Assembly (NCBI GenBank): GCA_037178625.1
Contig: JAWZXG010000062.1
Span: 1 to 45,636 of the forward strand
Direction of reading: 5' to 3'
Length of the DNA: 45,636 nucleotides
DNA from: Skeletonema tropicum
Lineage: Eukaryota > Bacillariophyta > Thalassiosirophyceae > Thalassiosirales > Thalassiosiraceae
Of the stretch, positions 21,660 to 33,065 are shown one piece after another; position 1 is the stretch's first letter; each line of letters opens with the position of its first letter. The notes beneath the pieces are model-generated. The model did no database searches. It was not told where the DNA came from and was given only the letters and a program-made list of their open reading frames with translations. The translations under genes were made by a program, and so were the position numbers.

Positions 21660-22700
21660 ACTGTTGATTTTGTTGTAATGATCGCTTATCATCTGCCATT
21701 CAAGGGCGAGAGGAATTCCTGTATCATAATCATAGGCTAGACCACCGAATAAATCAATGCAACAAGCGGTGTGGATAATTCCACTTTGAAACGAATGTTA
21801 TGAATTATTTTGACCTAGTCGCAAGCAACACCATGTATTGATGTCATATGTTACTTTACTATCCACGTAAAAGAGCTCGACCTATCTGTCATCCAACAAT
21901 GTGTGACATTGCTGAAAGAACAAGATTCCCTGGCCCCTGCTATAGATTGAGCTACAGCTACATACAGGTGCAACTCTTCATCTTCATCTTCATTCCTCCT
22001 CTTCCACTTCCACAGATTCTCGAGAAAGTAGGTAGAGAAGATGAGGATGAGGACACGTCTTAGTCTTAAAATCTTCAAGCCCAGAATTACAGCGATGAGT
22101 ATGTCGATGGAGCGATGGAAAGGAACGGAACAAGATATCGTGAGTAGGACGGCGTAGAGGCAGAGCACGAAGCACGAGAGCACCAGCAACGCCACCAAAA
22201 CCAAAAACAAAAGGAACTCAAGTGAGCATGAACATGATCGGGTGAAGGTGAAGAAAAGAGTGAGCTAGGTAGTGGCTTAGTCTACGAGACGAGGCCTGAT
22301 CAGCACGATCGAATGATTGCCCGTCGAAAGATGATGATGATGATGATGAGCTCAAGCTCAAGCTCAAGCTCAAGGTGTTGCTTGGGCTTGTGCTTGTGCA
22401 TTTTGATTTTGATTTTGGATTGGAGCTGCACAGCTCAGAATCAGAAGTTGAGTTGAGGTTGAGTCGCAGACGCAGATCTTGATCTTGAACTGGCGCAGGG
22501 GTAGCAGCGGCATGGCCGGAGTAGGGGGCCAATGATGTAGCTCAGGAAGTGGGAGCAGCTGAATGGCATTGCATCCATTGCTTGGATACATAGTATATAT
22601 CTTTGTAATGGGTTGGTAATTTGAAATCCTTTCGTTCATTAAGGAAAGGATACACAAAGCGGGACCAAAAATGTGAGCATACCCTCCTCGGTAACGTTTT
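21660..22700. other. Low-complexity intergenic region
   Basis: Contains (GAT)n near 22327, four tandem AGCTCA units near 22350 and Glu/Ser-rich shadow ORFs on both strands. The minus-strand 119-codon ORF at 21851-22210 has a hydrophobic start but no family resemblance. No gene is supported. Confidence 0.5.
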
Positions 22701-22703
22701 GTG

Positions 22704-22893
22704 TGTAGAACTCTGGTATGTTTCTACGTGAGCGGCAAAACGTTACCTCGGTAACGTTTTCGAAAAAGGCGATAGGCCTCGTGCAATTTTTAGTTTTGTG
22801 TAGAACTCTGGTATGTTTCTACGTGAGCGGCAAAACGTTACCTCGGTAACGTTTTCGAAAAAGGCGATAGGCCTCGTGCAATTTTTAATGTAA
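22704..22893. repeat. 95-bp tandem duplication with a palindromic AACGTT core
   Basis: Units 22704-22798 and 22799-22893 are almost identical. Each contains AAAACGTTACC, TC, GGTAACGTTTT, a palindrome with 11-bp arms. A partial earlier unit ends near 22700. Confidence 0.9.
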
Positions 22894-22998
22894 AGCATGA
22901 GCCATTGTGTGGCCTATAGGTATTATTATTGCATACAAGGGCTACAGATTTTTTTGAAAAAACGCCGTTAGGAGCTGCCTAGCTTTGCGACGTTCAAG

Positions 22999-25648
22999 TT
23001 GGAGTTCGAAAACGTTCTTTCTCTAGAGGGGTTGGTCTCGTCTCGTCTCGACCGGGACGAGACGGGAATTTTTGGGTCGAGACAAGTGTCCCGTCTCGGC
23101 ACCCTCTGTCTCGGGACATCTCGGGACATCTCGGGTTTTTGCCATCACTCTCTCACAGCCAACCATGATGACAAAGAACAATTCGTCTCTGCGGCTAAAC
23201 TTCTGATTTCATCAACACGATTCCAATCTCACAACACGATTGCTCCCTTTGACAACCGTTGGGTACGTTTACAAGACTTAGTTCATTGGTCTTTGATTAC
23301 TTTTTTGATGCATTTACCTCATAATCTGCTTTCCATGTACCAAATAACAAATAATCATGCCCCATGTCGATGCTATGTCCGATGCCAATACAGCTGCTCT
23401 CGAGATGAAGTCACTGTTGCTCTTGTGAAAGCTCCTCCCAATAGGACGGCGCCAGTTTGGGGTCATTACCGGCTGTATAATCGTGCCACGCATCCAGGGA
23501 AGAAAGATGTCGCAGTCTGCTATCTCTGCTACGTTGCTAGCGGTGAAACAAAGTACACAGAGATTGCGTGTAAGGATTCCAACACAACGGGCATGAACAG
23601 GCACTTAAAAAGTCGTCACTTCAAAGCGTGGGAGAAAATGAAGGGCGTAGGCACAGCCAAGTTTGAAGCACCCAAGAGAAGTCAGGCATTAGTGACCTCT
23701 GCATTTCCAAGGAAGGTGAAGGATAAGACTGTTGATCAATTGAAACCGGAGTTCATCAGTGTATGTACGAATTTTGTCATGACTGAATGCCAACCACTCA
23801 ACGTCGTCGAGAAGCCAGCGTTCCGCAGAATGTTCGCGGTCTTTCACAGGGATGCTGATCAAGTTACCAATGTGTCGTCAAAAGCAGTGAGGGACAACGT
23901 TCTCCATCTTGGCAAGTTGGCTGAGAATGCGGTGAAGATTGAGTTACGCAAGCACAAGGTTTCCTGGACGACAGACCACTGGACGGGCAAAGATAGCGCG
24001 ACTTACCAGACGATTACAAGCCACTACATCAACAGTGACTGGGAGTTGTGCAGCAGTATGATCGACTTTAAGGTATTCGAAGGTAGTACTACTGGTCAAC
24101 TTATTTATGAGGACTGCAAAAGAGTATTTGACGAGTATGATTTATCCTTGGATCAGATGAAGCTGGGTGTGACGGATACAACTGCTAGCATGGGAAAATT
24201 CGGGCAGTATCTCGGTGACAATGGCCAGGCACACGCATATTGCACAGACCATGTTCTTCAGTGTAATGCAGTTCAAGCTTTTGAAGGTAAGTCGCAATTG
24301 AACATCATTGCCATTATTGAATATGAATTGACTCGTCCTGGTCTAATAAGTTGATGCAACTCTCTATTCAGATAAAAACATCCCAGGAGCCGACAACGCA
24401 ATGGCCAAAGCTCGGAAGCTTATAGAATACTTCACAAAGTCAACGCAGGCAACTAAGAAATTACTTAAGTACCAGGAAGATTGTAATCTTGGTCTCTACG
24501 GCGTAGAGGGCTACATTCCCAAGCGTTTAATTCAAGATGCTATTACAAGGTGGTGGTCCACCTATCGCGCTCTGAAGCGGCTACGACTCCTAAAGCCAGC
24601 TTTAGTTGCTTTGTCTCTTAACCAAGAAGTTGATTGCACTTTATTAGAAGATGATCAATGGATTGTGCTAGAACAGATCGAGGATGCTCTCAGGATGATG
24701 GCAACGTGGCAACGTCTACTCGAAGGTGACAAGTACCCCACTGGATCTTTAGTAGTAATGGCAATATTCCAAATCAGGAAACACTTCGTCAAAGTACTGA
24801 GCAATCCCAACACCAAAGAGCCGGTCAAAAGATTGGTCGAGACTCTCCTCAAAGATTTCGACGAAAAACGATACATTCCCGAAGCTGAAGGCAAAGTGAG
24901 GTTCACCCGCGAAGTTCAGATTGGTGCACGCAATCGCTATGTAAGTGTGCATCCAAATTTTTTCATTGCAGCATTCCTTGATCCTCGCTGCAGGAAGGGC
25001 TTGGAAAAACATTGGATGATTCCTGAACAGTATGATGATTTGCGTGCTATGATTCTTGACCTAATGGTTGATGTCGCGAAGGCGACCAATCCAAATACGA
25101 ATGATAACGGTGGTGAAGGTGGAAGTAATGGAGAAGCGCAAGTATCTTCTAAATCAGAAGATACGAGCTTCGCTTTCTTAGGTGCGTTTGATTTCGACGA
25201 TGATGCAGCAGCAAATGATGATGAAGTGACTGATGAAAATATTCGGATCAGATGTGAAGCCCAGCTTAAGGCTTACGAACTCGTTGAGCAATTGCCGATA
25301 AAAGAAGGAGGAAAGTTCAATGATCCATTGAAGCGTTGGAAACAACTCGCTCACCAATTCCCTGAACTTGCAACACTTGCACGAGAGTACCTGTGTATTC
25401 CAGCAACGTCCGCTCCCTCGGAAAGAATCTGGAGCAGGGCAGCCAGAGTTGTCACAGCAAAGCGATCTTGCATTGATCCTATTGTCACTTCTCGCATCAT
25501 GTTTGTCGAAGAAAATACAAGCCTCATCCGCAAACATTGGGATGAACTCATGCCTGGGGTGCCCTTGACTGAGTTCCTACTCCCTCCTTCTTTTGAGGAC
25601 AAGGATGAGAACGGGGATCCAATCGATGCTGGCCAGAACGATGAGTAA
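22999..25648 (+). CDS. hAT-family transposase with BED zinc finger
   Basis: Exon 1 is 22999-24286 and exon 2 24372-25648. The 85-bp intron (GTAAGT...TTCAG) joins in matching phase; 854 residues from the first in-frame ATG. That ATG lies outside the terminal repeat, so the real start is probably later; an ATG at 23357 opens a plausible N-terminus in another frame, which would need a frameshift to join. A BED finger (C174, C177, H202, H207) is followed by the RNase H-like core: WTTDHWTGKDSATY, a second Asp in GVTDTTASMGKFG, and AHAYCTDHVLQC. The C-terminus has the hAT dimerisation segment ATSAPSERIWSRA...MFVEEN. The frame is open apart from the intron. It catalyses cut-and-paste transposition in the nucleus. 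Confidence 0.85.
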
Positions 25649-25819
25649 TAAGTAGTCTAAGAGTCCGTAATAGATAGTTATTTGTTTGTTCTGTGTCCCT
25701 TTTAATCATTGCTTACCTTCTTGTTGAAAATCTCGAGACATCCCGGGATCTCGTCTCGACGGACCCTGTCCCGTCTCGAGTCTCGGGACGGTGCCGAGAC
25801 CGGGACGGGACCAACCCCT
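23027..25819 (+). mobile_element. hAT transposon
   Basis: Left end AGGGGTTGGTC at 23027 and its inverted match GACCAACCCCT ending at 25819 bracket the transposase. Inside each end lie about 90 bp of GC-rich DNA built of TCGGGAC/GTCTCG repeats. A clear 8-bp target duplication is not seen; AAAACGTT at 23009-23016 and AAAACGGT at 25820-25827 are similar, but only the second touches the element end. Length (2.8 kb) is usual for an autonomous hAT. Confidence 0.75.
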
Positions 25820-25888
25820 AAAACGGTAACGTTTTAAGGCCTTACGGGTACTGGGCCCAAGAGCAAAACGTTACTGAGGTAACGTTTT
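25820..25888. repeat. AACGTT palindromes beyond the hAT right end
   Basis: AAAACGGTAACGTTTT at 25820 and AAAACGTTAC, TGAG, GTAACGTTTT near 25865 match the palindromes at 22737 and 22832 on the other side of the hAT element. Confidence 0.7.
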
Positions 25889-25899
25889 CAAGATGGTTG

Positions 25900-27092
25900 G
25901 GATATAGAGCGCACCTGTACTTAATCATATTCAACCCAAACTAAATACGCGGAATGTCTCGAGGAGAGGATCCAGATGCAAATATTTTAGGCGACCGATT
26001 TAGGTGAGAGGGTAAAGAGTTACAGACGTACCAAAAGTGCCTATTTTCGCTAGCAATTCTAGTGATTCTACGTATGAAGCATGCGTATATGAGTACCTAT
26101 GCAGCGCTGTAATGCGAATAACATGCATATGATGACTCCCAGCGGTTTAATCGAAAGGCAATAACATGCACTATCAAATTATGGTAAGGGCTGTAGTTAG
26201 AACGGTCGATGTTGCGGCGTACATAGAAGGGCGTAGGCAAATACTGCAGTCAGTTTTGTGTTTTTCTAATTCTAATCCTTTGTCTTTCATCCCAAATCCC
26301 AAGCCCATGTCCGTTAGGGAGGGTAGGGTGGGAAAAAACAAAAGTTGCCGTTGTCGATTGCGTTGATTTTATTAGCAAAGCACAATGGCATCATCTAAGA
26401 GCTCACTGCTCGCTTTAAGGAGTGAGCTTTTGGCGTTCGGGGCAACGTTCTCAGGCTGTGGGCTGCAACTCTCGTCACGTAGAAGATGCAACTCTCGTCA
26501 CGCTATTATCACGCAATGCAACTCTCGTCTATGAGGGATTAGTTAAAATTCAAGATCCGTTCCATCACATATGTTGACACCCATCATGAACGTGACATCC
26601 CAGATCTCTTGCTGGAGGGCATGGGGCTTGCCCCCTTGCGAAACTTGCTGCCGCTGCAACTCGATGTCGGCGCAATGATGCAATATTACATCAACTTAAC
26701 GATGCATAAAACGCCACTGATGGTGAGTCAAATAGTAATCTAGATTACCCACAATACCAAAATATCATGCAGATTTCATTGTTGCACCCCATAGGCTGGT
26801 AACTGCAACGGTCGCTGTCTTATTATTACATAGTTACGATGCTTGTGATTTTGTACAATTTTCACCACCTCACTTCACATAGTGCACAAATGCTACTCCA
26901 TAGCAGTTTATCAATCAAATATTGTTTAGAATGCGTCTATGCGCTCAGTAGAGCGGTTACTGCTACACATATGCTACGTTATTAAATATAACTGCAATGA
27001 ACATTATACCAGTTATTCTTGCAGGAGCACTGTGGATAGACTTGGTGTGAGGACGAAGAGTGGCTGCCTCTACCACCCTGCTCTTCATAGTT
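25900..27092. other. Intergenic; short direct repeats
   Basis: The 13-mer TGCAACTCTCGTC occurs at 26464, 26487 and 26517. ORFs are short and overlapping. I see no gene. Confidence 0.5.
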
Positions 27093-27638
27093 TTATAGGC
27101 CTCCTGAAGATGACTGGCACTTGTGCGTCACTGTTGGCTTGGAATGCCCAAGAGTATCGACCCAGTTGTTCCAGCTTGCAGCGAAGTCAGTCAATCTTAT
27201 TCCAGAGTAGTTATCGACCGACATTGGCTTTAAAGTATTCCCACTCGTCGTTTGAATGCATTCTCTCTTCGAACGATTTCTTTCAGCAAGTTTCGACAAC
27301 CAACTCGAAGAAGGAGGCATATCGATGGCAGCCTCCACTCCAGCATCAAGTCCATCATCGGAGAGATCATCCGCAGCGGCTGCCGTCATTCTGTCGAGCT
27401 CCTCATCATCTACATCGCAATCGTCACCAACTTGGCTTGGCACTTGGGTGGTATTGATAATGCCAAAGGACTCACCAGTGCACTGTAATGACTTCGATGA
27501 TAAGTACCCTCTCCGGAGCGTCGACGTCTCCGCCATGGATGTTTGTGCCGGCGAGTTTTCTCCTCTTTTTTCTCCCCTTTTCTCGCCCCCAAATTTGTTG
27601 AGAAGCCCACAGCCTGAAAAAAATGCCGCGTTCGGCAC
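27093..27638 (-). CDS. Hypothetical acidic protein
   Basis: A 181-codon frame with an acidic middle (DDCDVDDEELDR, DDLSDDGLD) and a more ordinary C-terminal third. The opposite strand has frames of similar length, but they are Ser- and His-rich and look like its shadow. I recognise no domain. A Met at 27535 is an alternative start. It could be an exon of a larger gene. Confidence 0.3.
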   Translation of the reverse strand: MPNAAFFSGCGLLNKFGGEKRGEKRGENSPAQTSMAETSTLRRGYLSSKSLQCTGESFGIINTTQVPSQVGDDCDVDDEELDRMTAAAADDLSDDGLDAGVEAAIDMPPSSSWLSKLAERNRSKRECIQTTSGNTLKPMSVDNYSGIRLTDFAASWNNWVDTLGHSKPTVTHKCQSSSGGL

Positions 27639-27799
27639 AGAATTCTCCTTCGATCAGTTTCTGTGCAAGTCTCCCGCAATTTTTCTAATTTTCGGAATTT
27701 TGAACAATTTGCGGGAATCACCATTCTCAGAATCCTATCTTCGTAAACTCGTAGCAAAGGCTCATAGGTGCTACGCTAAGCATCAACCACAATGACAAG

Positions 27800-28927
27800 C
27801 GTAAACAAATCTACGTCTACTGGTCGATTTTCCTCGTCCCTGCGGAAAAACGCCTAGCGCCTCGAATGTGTGTACGCACTAGCTATGTTAGAGAGAAGAG
27901 AAGATCACGAGACAAACAAACATGTAGAGTAGAGTAGGTACTTATGGGACTCAGTCAATTTGCACACAAATTGGCAGTTGTCCTATTACTACTTACACTA
28001 CGAGTCTAGTTAGATAAAACTAAGACTCCCTGAAAGTGTCTACTGATGTTTGTCAACAGACACTCCACACAGGTATGCTGAAACTTGTGCAAAGCACGTA
28101 AGAGGATGTGCTGCGATCAAGTTCTGCTGAATGTGATCGGAGTGCGTCTAAAACTAGCCATTGAGTACACACAAGCATACGTGCAAAAAGAAAAAAAATT
28201 TACTTGAATTGTTAAATGTCTGTGTATGTGCCCATGAAGCTTGAATCGATTTGGTCTGCGGAGAATATGAAACATTTTGGGGTAGATTTGCAAGCTTAAC
28301 AGCTTTCCGGGTAAATGGTTTTTGGAGGGAACTAGAAGCCCAGCAAAGCTCATTTTTGAGCTACCGAATGGAGATGATGCCGTAGGAGTTTGAAAATGGC
28401 GCGACAGTGGAGAAGGTGGGCAAGATGCCCATCTGTGTCATAGGTGGCAGGTACCAGTAGAAAAGTGGATATTTCTCACGTAGGAATAGGTACGTACCTG
28501 GATTTTTGCAAAAAATGTACAAGTCGGACCACATTTTAGACGTCCTGCTCAGCTAGCGCAGCGGTAAGGCCCACATCAGCACTACCCAATATAGATCATA
28601 GTAGAGGTATGTTAGTAGATAAAATTTATGAGCTTGATGAAGGCTGGTATACTAGTAAGCCTTCTGATAGGTTGGTCAAAGAAATCTGTGAATTTGGGTC
28701 GATTTTGGAGGCTACTCGTCCCACACTGTGGTGCACATCTCATGTGTTCGAACAGGAGATATCTTGCAAAAGTTGGTCAGTAAGTTGAGTGGGCACAGCC
28801 CACCAACAATTGAGATGCCTGTCTCACTGATATGCCAATTTTATAGACCTTGAGAAGAGCTTTCAGAATCACCGCCCAAATCCGTCTGAAGTCGATATCC
28901 CACGGAGATATGGGACTAGAACGGAGC
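27800..28927. other. No supported gene
   Basis: No ORF above 80 codons and no recognisable domain. A tRNA-like gctcagctagcgcagcggtaa stands at 28547 without a matching 3' half at tRNA distance. Confidence 0.5.
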
Positions 28928-29872
28928 CTATTGAGCAATTGTGCCCACATATGGGCACATACCCGGAAAGCTGTTAATAGAAATAGAAGCCGACTTGCTG
29001 AGAGAGTCAGAGTGTTGTTGGAGGATTTTATGTGTGCTTCGAAGGTATAGACGATAAGAGTCGCCTAACCATCTAAGTTGAATTTTGATGTAGTCACCAT
29101 CGTGTCCTTGTTTGTGGAGGAGTACTGCTGCAGTCACGCGGAGAGAATGAGAAGAGAACTTTCTGATATCGGTTTCAGACATATCCAGGTATAGCTTTCT
29201 AGCTATGTTCTGTAAGAATGATGAGACATCATTCCCTGTTACATAACGCTTGTTGTTTTTGAACTGGTATACAACGCAAGGAAGTGATTGACTTTGTCCA
29301 AGATTATTGGCTCTTCTCACTAAACGCACTGCGGCACGAACAGGACACATCTTCGGATTTTCTCGATCTGGGAGAACATGTTTCTTCTCACCATTTCGTC
29401 GGTTTTTTTGGACTTTGAAGGTGATATCTAAACGATCTATTCCATCAACTTCATTGGAATTGTATTCAATAAATTGATTACCATCTTTTCTGAAGAAGAC
29501 AAGGTCTTGGCTGGATATTGCTTTGAGTGTCTCTTTTCCGCTAGGGAAGACATGATAATCGGGTTTTGAGTGAGATTTTTGACTGTATTCTGATAAGCGA
29601 AAGCCGAAGTATCTACTAAGGATTGCAAGATCGCAGAGACAGTATTCTTTTGACATGAAATCAGATGAAATCATTATCTCCAGCATTGCGGCAAAGAATT
29701 TCTCATTGAGTGGGGAACGTTGTGTAGCGATGTTCTCTTGTTCCTCGTAGTTCTTCAAAATGGTGGCAGCCATACTATTCTTGTCATTGAAGTCGAAGGG
29801 ATCAGGAAAGCCTCTGAGACGAAACAACTTTATAGCGGCACTTGCATATCCTTTGACAGTATCGGACCCTCA
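28928..29872 (-). CDS. Tyrosine recombinase-like protein, 5' end incomplete
   Basis: The frame is open from just after a stop at 29873 to 28928. No ATG lies near the upstream end, where residues SDTVKGYASAAIKLFRL resemble the helical core-binding start of the family, so the gene is probably 5'-truncated or has an earlier exon. Counting from the TTG at 29827, the catalytic set is R77 (RYFGFRLSEY), H227-S-L-R230, W253 and Y258 or Y261 (RWLGDSYRLYL). This fits an R-HxxR-W/H-Y recombinase. All key residues except the first basic box lysine can be placed by eye. The family breaks and joins DNA at specific sites and is found in Crypton/DIRS-like elements and as many single genes in diatoms. No matching terminal repeats were seen around it. 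Confidence 0.7.
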
Positions 29873-30047
29873 GGTCTTTTGAATTGAGATAATGCCACCT
29901 AATCTTATCTTTTGCTAATATATATAACTTATCCTCAACATTTTACTATGCCAGCATTAGCAGCAAGATTTAATATCCAAATTTCATCTACCTTTCCCTC
30001 CAATCTTCCTCTTGTTATCATCTTGCCATCTGATCCTGCCTACGTCA

Positions 30048-31079
30048 TCAATTTTCTCTTTCGCCATACAGGATATCAATAAGTGATCTAATCCACCTTG
30101 GTACAGGTGTCGGACACGCCTGTTCGTCACCTTCCTCCATATCTTCCTCATTGTCACTATCGTCTTCTTCATCTTCGAGCTCCTCCACTTCAAATGTGTG
30201 CGATGGCAGCTCGAGAAAAGGAAGAATATTATTCGTCACAATATCGTGAGGCAAAGCAAGTTGGAGCTTAGCTGTCACCTCATCGACCAAATTTAGGTGT
30301 TGATGCTCAGCTTGGTAGTGAATAATTTTGTGGAGGACTGATCTAATCCACCTCCGTATCACCCGGGCCTTTCCCCCGTAATCATTAATGAAATAGCCTC
30401 CGGCAGATGCAGTTGGAAGGATCTGATTGATTGAATCGATTTCTTCGTTCATATCATTTCTCCAGTCGTCCAATTGTAAGGCGGCAATAGTTTCATGAAT
30501 TCCCCCAACTAGATCTATGTGCTTCAAACTATCACACCCCTGGAATGTATCATCAGCAGTAATCATACCATCTTTCAATGGGATGGTGATTCGTTCCAGA
30601 GAGCGGCAATTAAAGAATGAATCCCCCTCAATTCTTTCCAACGTGCTACTAAATTTCACATCTGTCAGGGCTTCGCAGCCACCGAATGCACCCTCTCTAA
30701 TGATCCTGGCAGATGTCAAACTGATGTTCCTCAAAGATCCGCAGCCAATGATTGCCAGGCGCTCAATAATTTCCAGCTTGCCACACTCCACATCCATTAG
30801 AGTGCGACAATTATAGAATGCACGCGCTTCAACAATTGTGACGCCCGGCATGATGACTCGTCTCAATGAAGGACAGTTATCAAATGCAAGTCTTTCAACT
30901 TTTTTGACTTTATCGTGACAGATGGCTTCAATTATATTGCGATGGTAATTGAATGCTATTCGCCGAACGACTGTGACGTCTTCATGCACGATTATATGAG
31001 TAGCATCACGAGGAACATGTTCGCCCGCTGCGCCGGTGTAAATGAATCTGACGAAATTATTATCGCCTTCGTCCGACAT
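30048..31079 (-). CDS. BspA-type leucine-rich repeat (LRR_5) protein
   Basis: A 343-residue single-exon protein with about seven LRR_5 units in the first 200 residues, each of the form AFxxCxSLxxIxxP (for example AFYNCRTLMDVECG and FFNCRSLERITIPLKDGM). Residues from about 200 form the helical region typical of diatom members (LDDWRNDMNEEIDSINQIL, then GGKARVIRRWIRSVLHKIIH), ending in HDIVTNNILPFLELP. The last 50 residues are strongly acidic. There is no signal peptide. The family is very abundant in Thalassiosira-like diatoms; its role is not established, though protein binding is likely from the repeat type. The frame is intact, unlike the relic at 21075-21655. Confidence 0.9.
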   Translation of the reverse strand: MSDEGDNNFVRFIYTGAAGEHVPRDATHIIVHEDVTVVRRIAFNYHRNIIEAICHDKVKKVERLAFDNCPSLRRVIMPGVTIVEARAFYNCRTLMDVECGKLEIIERLAIIGCGSLRNISLTSARIIREGAFGGCEALTDVKFSSTLERIEGDSFFNCRSLERITIPLKDGMITADDTFQGCDSLKHIDLVGGIHETIAALQLDDWRNDMNEEIDSINQILPTASAGGYFINDYGGKARVIRRWIRSVLHKIIHYQAEHQHLNLVDEVTAKLQLALPHDIVTNNILPFLELPSHTFEVEELEDEEDDSDNEEDMEEGDEQACPTPVPRWIRSLIDILYGEREN

Positions 31080-32777
31080 GATTGAGTAGGAAGATACTCA
31101 TTACGATTACAACGATGCATCGTTAGAACGAAATCAAGGTTCCGACTGACAATTATTAACACTTTCAAGACAAAGCTGAGCAAACTAAACGAAAAACGAA
31201 GCATGATGCTGGCATGATGCATGCTATGCTACTTACCTCATGATGCCATCACTCCGTCCAGAATCAAGAACAAGAGTTGGTATGTGAAATCTTGACCGCT
31301 CGGTGCTCCTCGGGTCACTAATGTGCTATCAATTAGTACCGAACGGTTTCATAAGCCAAAATCGTTTGGGTTGGAGTTTGGACGCCATACCTGCTGAAGT
31401 TGTACGTGGGCTGGATTTGAAGGTAAAAGTACGGTATCGTAGGGGGATGAGGGGCAAAGCGCGTTCTTTTTTCCCTCAGATTGCTTTATTTTCAGCTGAT
31501 TCGGAGTTAGCCCCCGTTTGAGGAAGAATATCTAGCCCCGTGGGCGAGAATTCTCAATCATCACGATGAGACGTGCACAATAAAATAATGGCTACGACGA
31601 TGTGTTCATAATTATACTTATATATCAAGCAACAAGCAGGCGGTGGTGACGACAACCGGACAAGCAAGAGGCGGCACCAAAGGTTAGTTCTTCCAATGTA
31701 TTATATTCACGTTGGCAAATTGATCAAAAGCAGAGAAGAGGAAGGGAAGAACATGGTATCGTAATTTGTTTGGAAAAGTTAATGACCTAATGGAAGGTCG
31801 CCCTCTACTTTGGTGGTTGTAGAGTGCTCGTCTGCCTCAAAGTCTTACATTCAGTGTAATATTGTGGTCTTCATGGTGTGTAAAGGAACTGTGCGAGCTG
31901 GCGTTCGTGTTATTCAACCCTCAGTGGTCTGTGTATTAATGGGCACGCCAGCCCCAGGATGTATCGACACGCCCCCCCATGAAAATCATCCTTTGATCAC
32001 GAGATAACGCCCCCCTTCAAACATTTTATGCACCATGTGATTCTCTTTTGACGGTGGTTGTGGTCATATATTTTTGTGTCTATTATCAATGCCTCGTCAC
32101 ATAATATTACGATATCTAACCATCCATGATTCATTTTTTGTCCTTCCCATGGCAGCCAAGACAAATCAATACCTCTCTTATTATTATCATTATTGATCGA
32201 AAGCTACAGTTCAGCGGGGGAAGATGAAAATCGATTGGTAGCTTTTACACTTCACCAATCAGAATATCTTTAATGATCGTCTCAACTGGCACAGGCAGGG
32301 GGGGTCCCCCCTCCCTCCCTCCTCCTCCACGTCCACGTGAGGATGGTGATCATAGCATGGGGAACATGAAGAGCAGCAAATCCCAAGGATCCCTATTGAT
32401 TGGGACTTCTCCCACCTCTAGATCATATTATCGAGATGTTATTCCAACGAAAGCCTGATCACGATGTGTATCTATATGGCAGCGTTGCGAGTGCTTACGA
32501 TTCTTTCCGCCCTGAAGCGGATGTTGCGGATCAAGCTCCAATTATTGTTGCTATTACCCTGCCGACCGACAGAGTCCCTACTCGTTTATATACTTATACT
32601 TATAGGATGACAGCATTCAATAGCCAATGTAGTACTATATCTTTATTGATTCTTTCCTTCATCGTCTACGGGGCAAGCAGCTCTGCGTCTCGTCCAAGCT
32701 AAAGGCACACATCTTTCCACGCACTCACATAAACAGCACCGCAGTCTTCAACAACAAAAAGCATCATGAACAAGACT
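31080..32777. other. Mostly empty; one weak ORF
   Basis: The longest frame (plus, 32400-32702, 100 codons) has no recognisable motif and ends in a hydrophobic, Ser-rich stretch. A run of C occurs near 31970. No gene is supported. Confidence 0.45.
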
Positions 32778-33065
32778 TCAATTTATAGCTTCTGGAATAT
32801 TTTGAACCCACCTACGTTCACGACGCGACTCCAAGACGGGCCGTAGCACATCACTTCCTCGATGCAACGCGGAGTAAGATCCAATGATAATTCTTTTGTG
32901 TTTGGCTCGTGAAAACGCTACGTTGAGACGGCGAAAGTCTTGTAGCAATCTCCCCGACTTGCCTTCATCATTGCTCCTAACAAGAAAAATGATCACCACT
33001 GATTTGTCTCTTCCTTGAAACCGATCAATTTTTTTGTAGGTAAGATGCGACGACTCAAGCGCAAG
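32778..33065 (-). pseudogene. C-terminal fragment of DNA2-type helicase/nuclease
   Basis: A 95-codon frame preceded by a stop at 33066-33068. It reads KKIDRFQGRDKSVVIIFLVR, then GRLLQDFRRLNVAFSRAKHK and RIIIGSYSAL. These are SF1B helicase motifs V and VI of DNA2 (family pattern VDKYQGRDK and DWRRLNVAxTRAKHK). The nuclease, Walker A and Walker B parts are absent from the window, and the DNA just upstream is GGGGCTGG-rich and unrelated. It is best read as a displaced gene end; a spliced upstream exon is possible but no acceptor is obvious. Confidence 0.7.

Noticed and set aside
21851..22657. Overlapping ORFs of 95-119 codons on the minus strand
   Set aside because: They arise from GA-, GAT- and AGCTCA-rich low-complexity DNA.
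23009..25827. AAAACGTT / AAAACGGT as an 8-bp hAT target duplication
   Set aside because: They match at 7 of 8 positions, but the left copy is 10 bp away from the recognised terminal repeat.
26939..27795. Plus-strand ORFs of 172 and 179 codons
   Set aside because: They are His/Ser-rich and low in complexity and mirror the acidic minus-strand frame at 27093-27638, so they are probably its shadows.
28547..28770. tRNA-like segment gctcagctagcgcagcggtaa with a later GTTCGAAC
   Set aside because: The two halves are about 190 bp apart and cannot form a tRNA; one box alone is weak evidence for a SINE.
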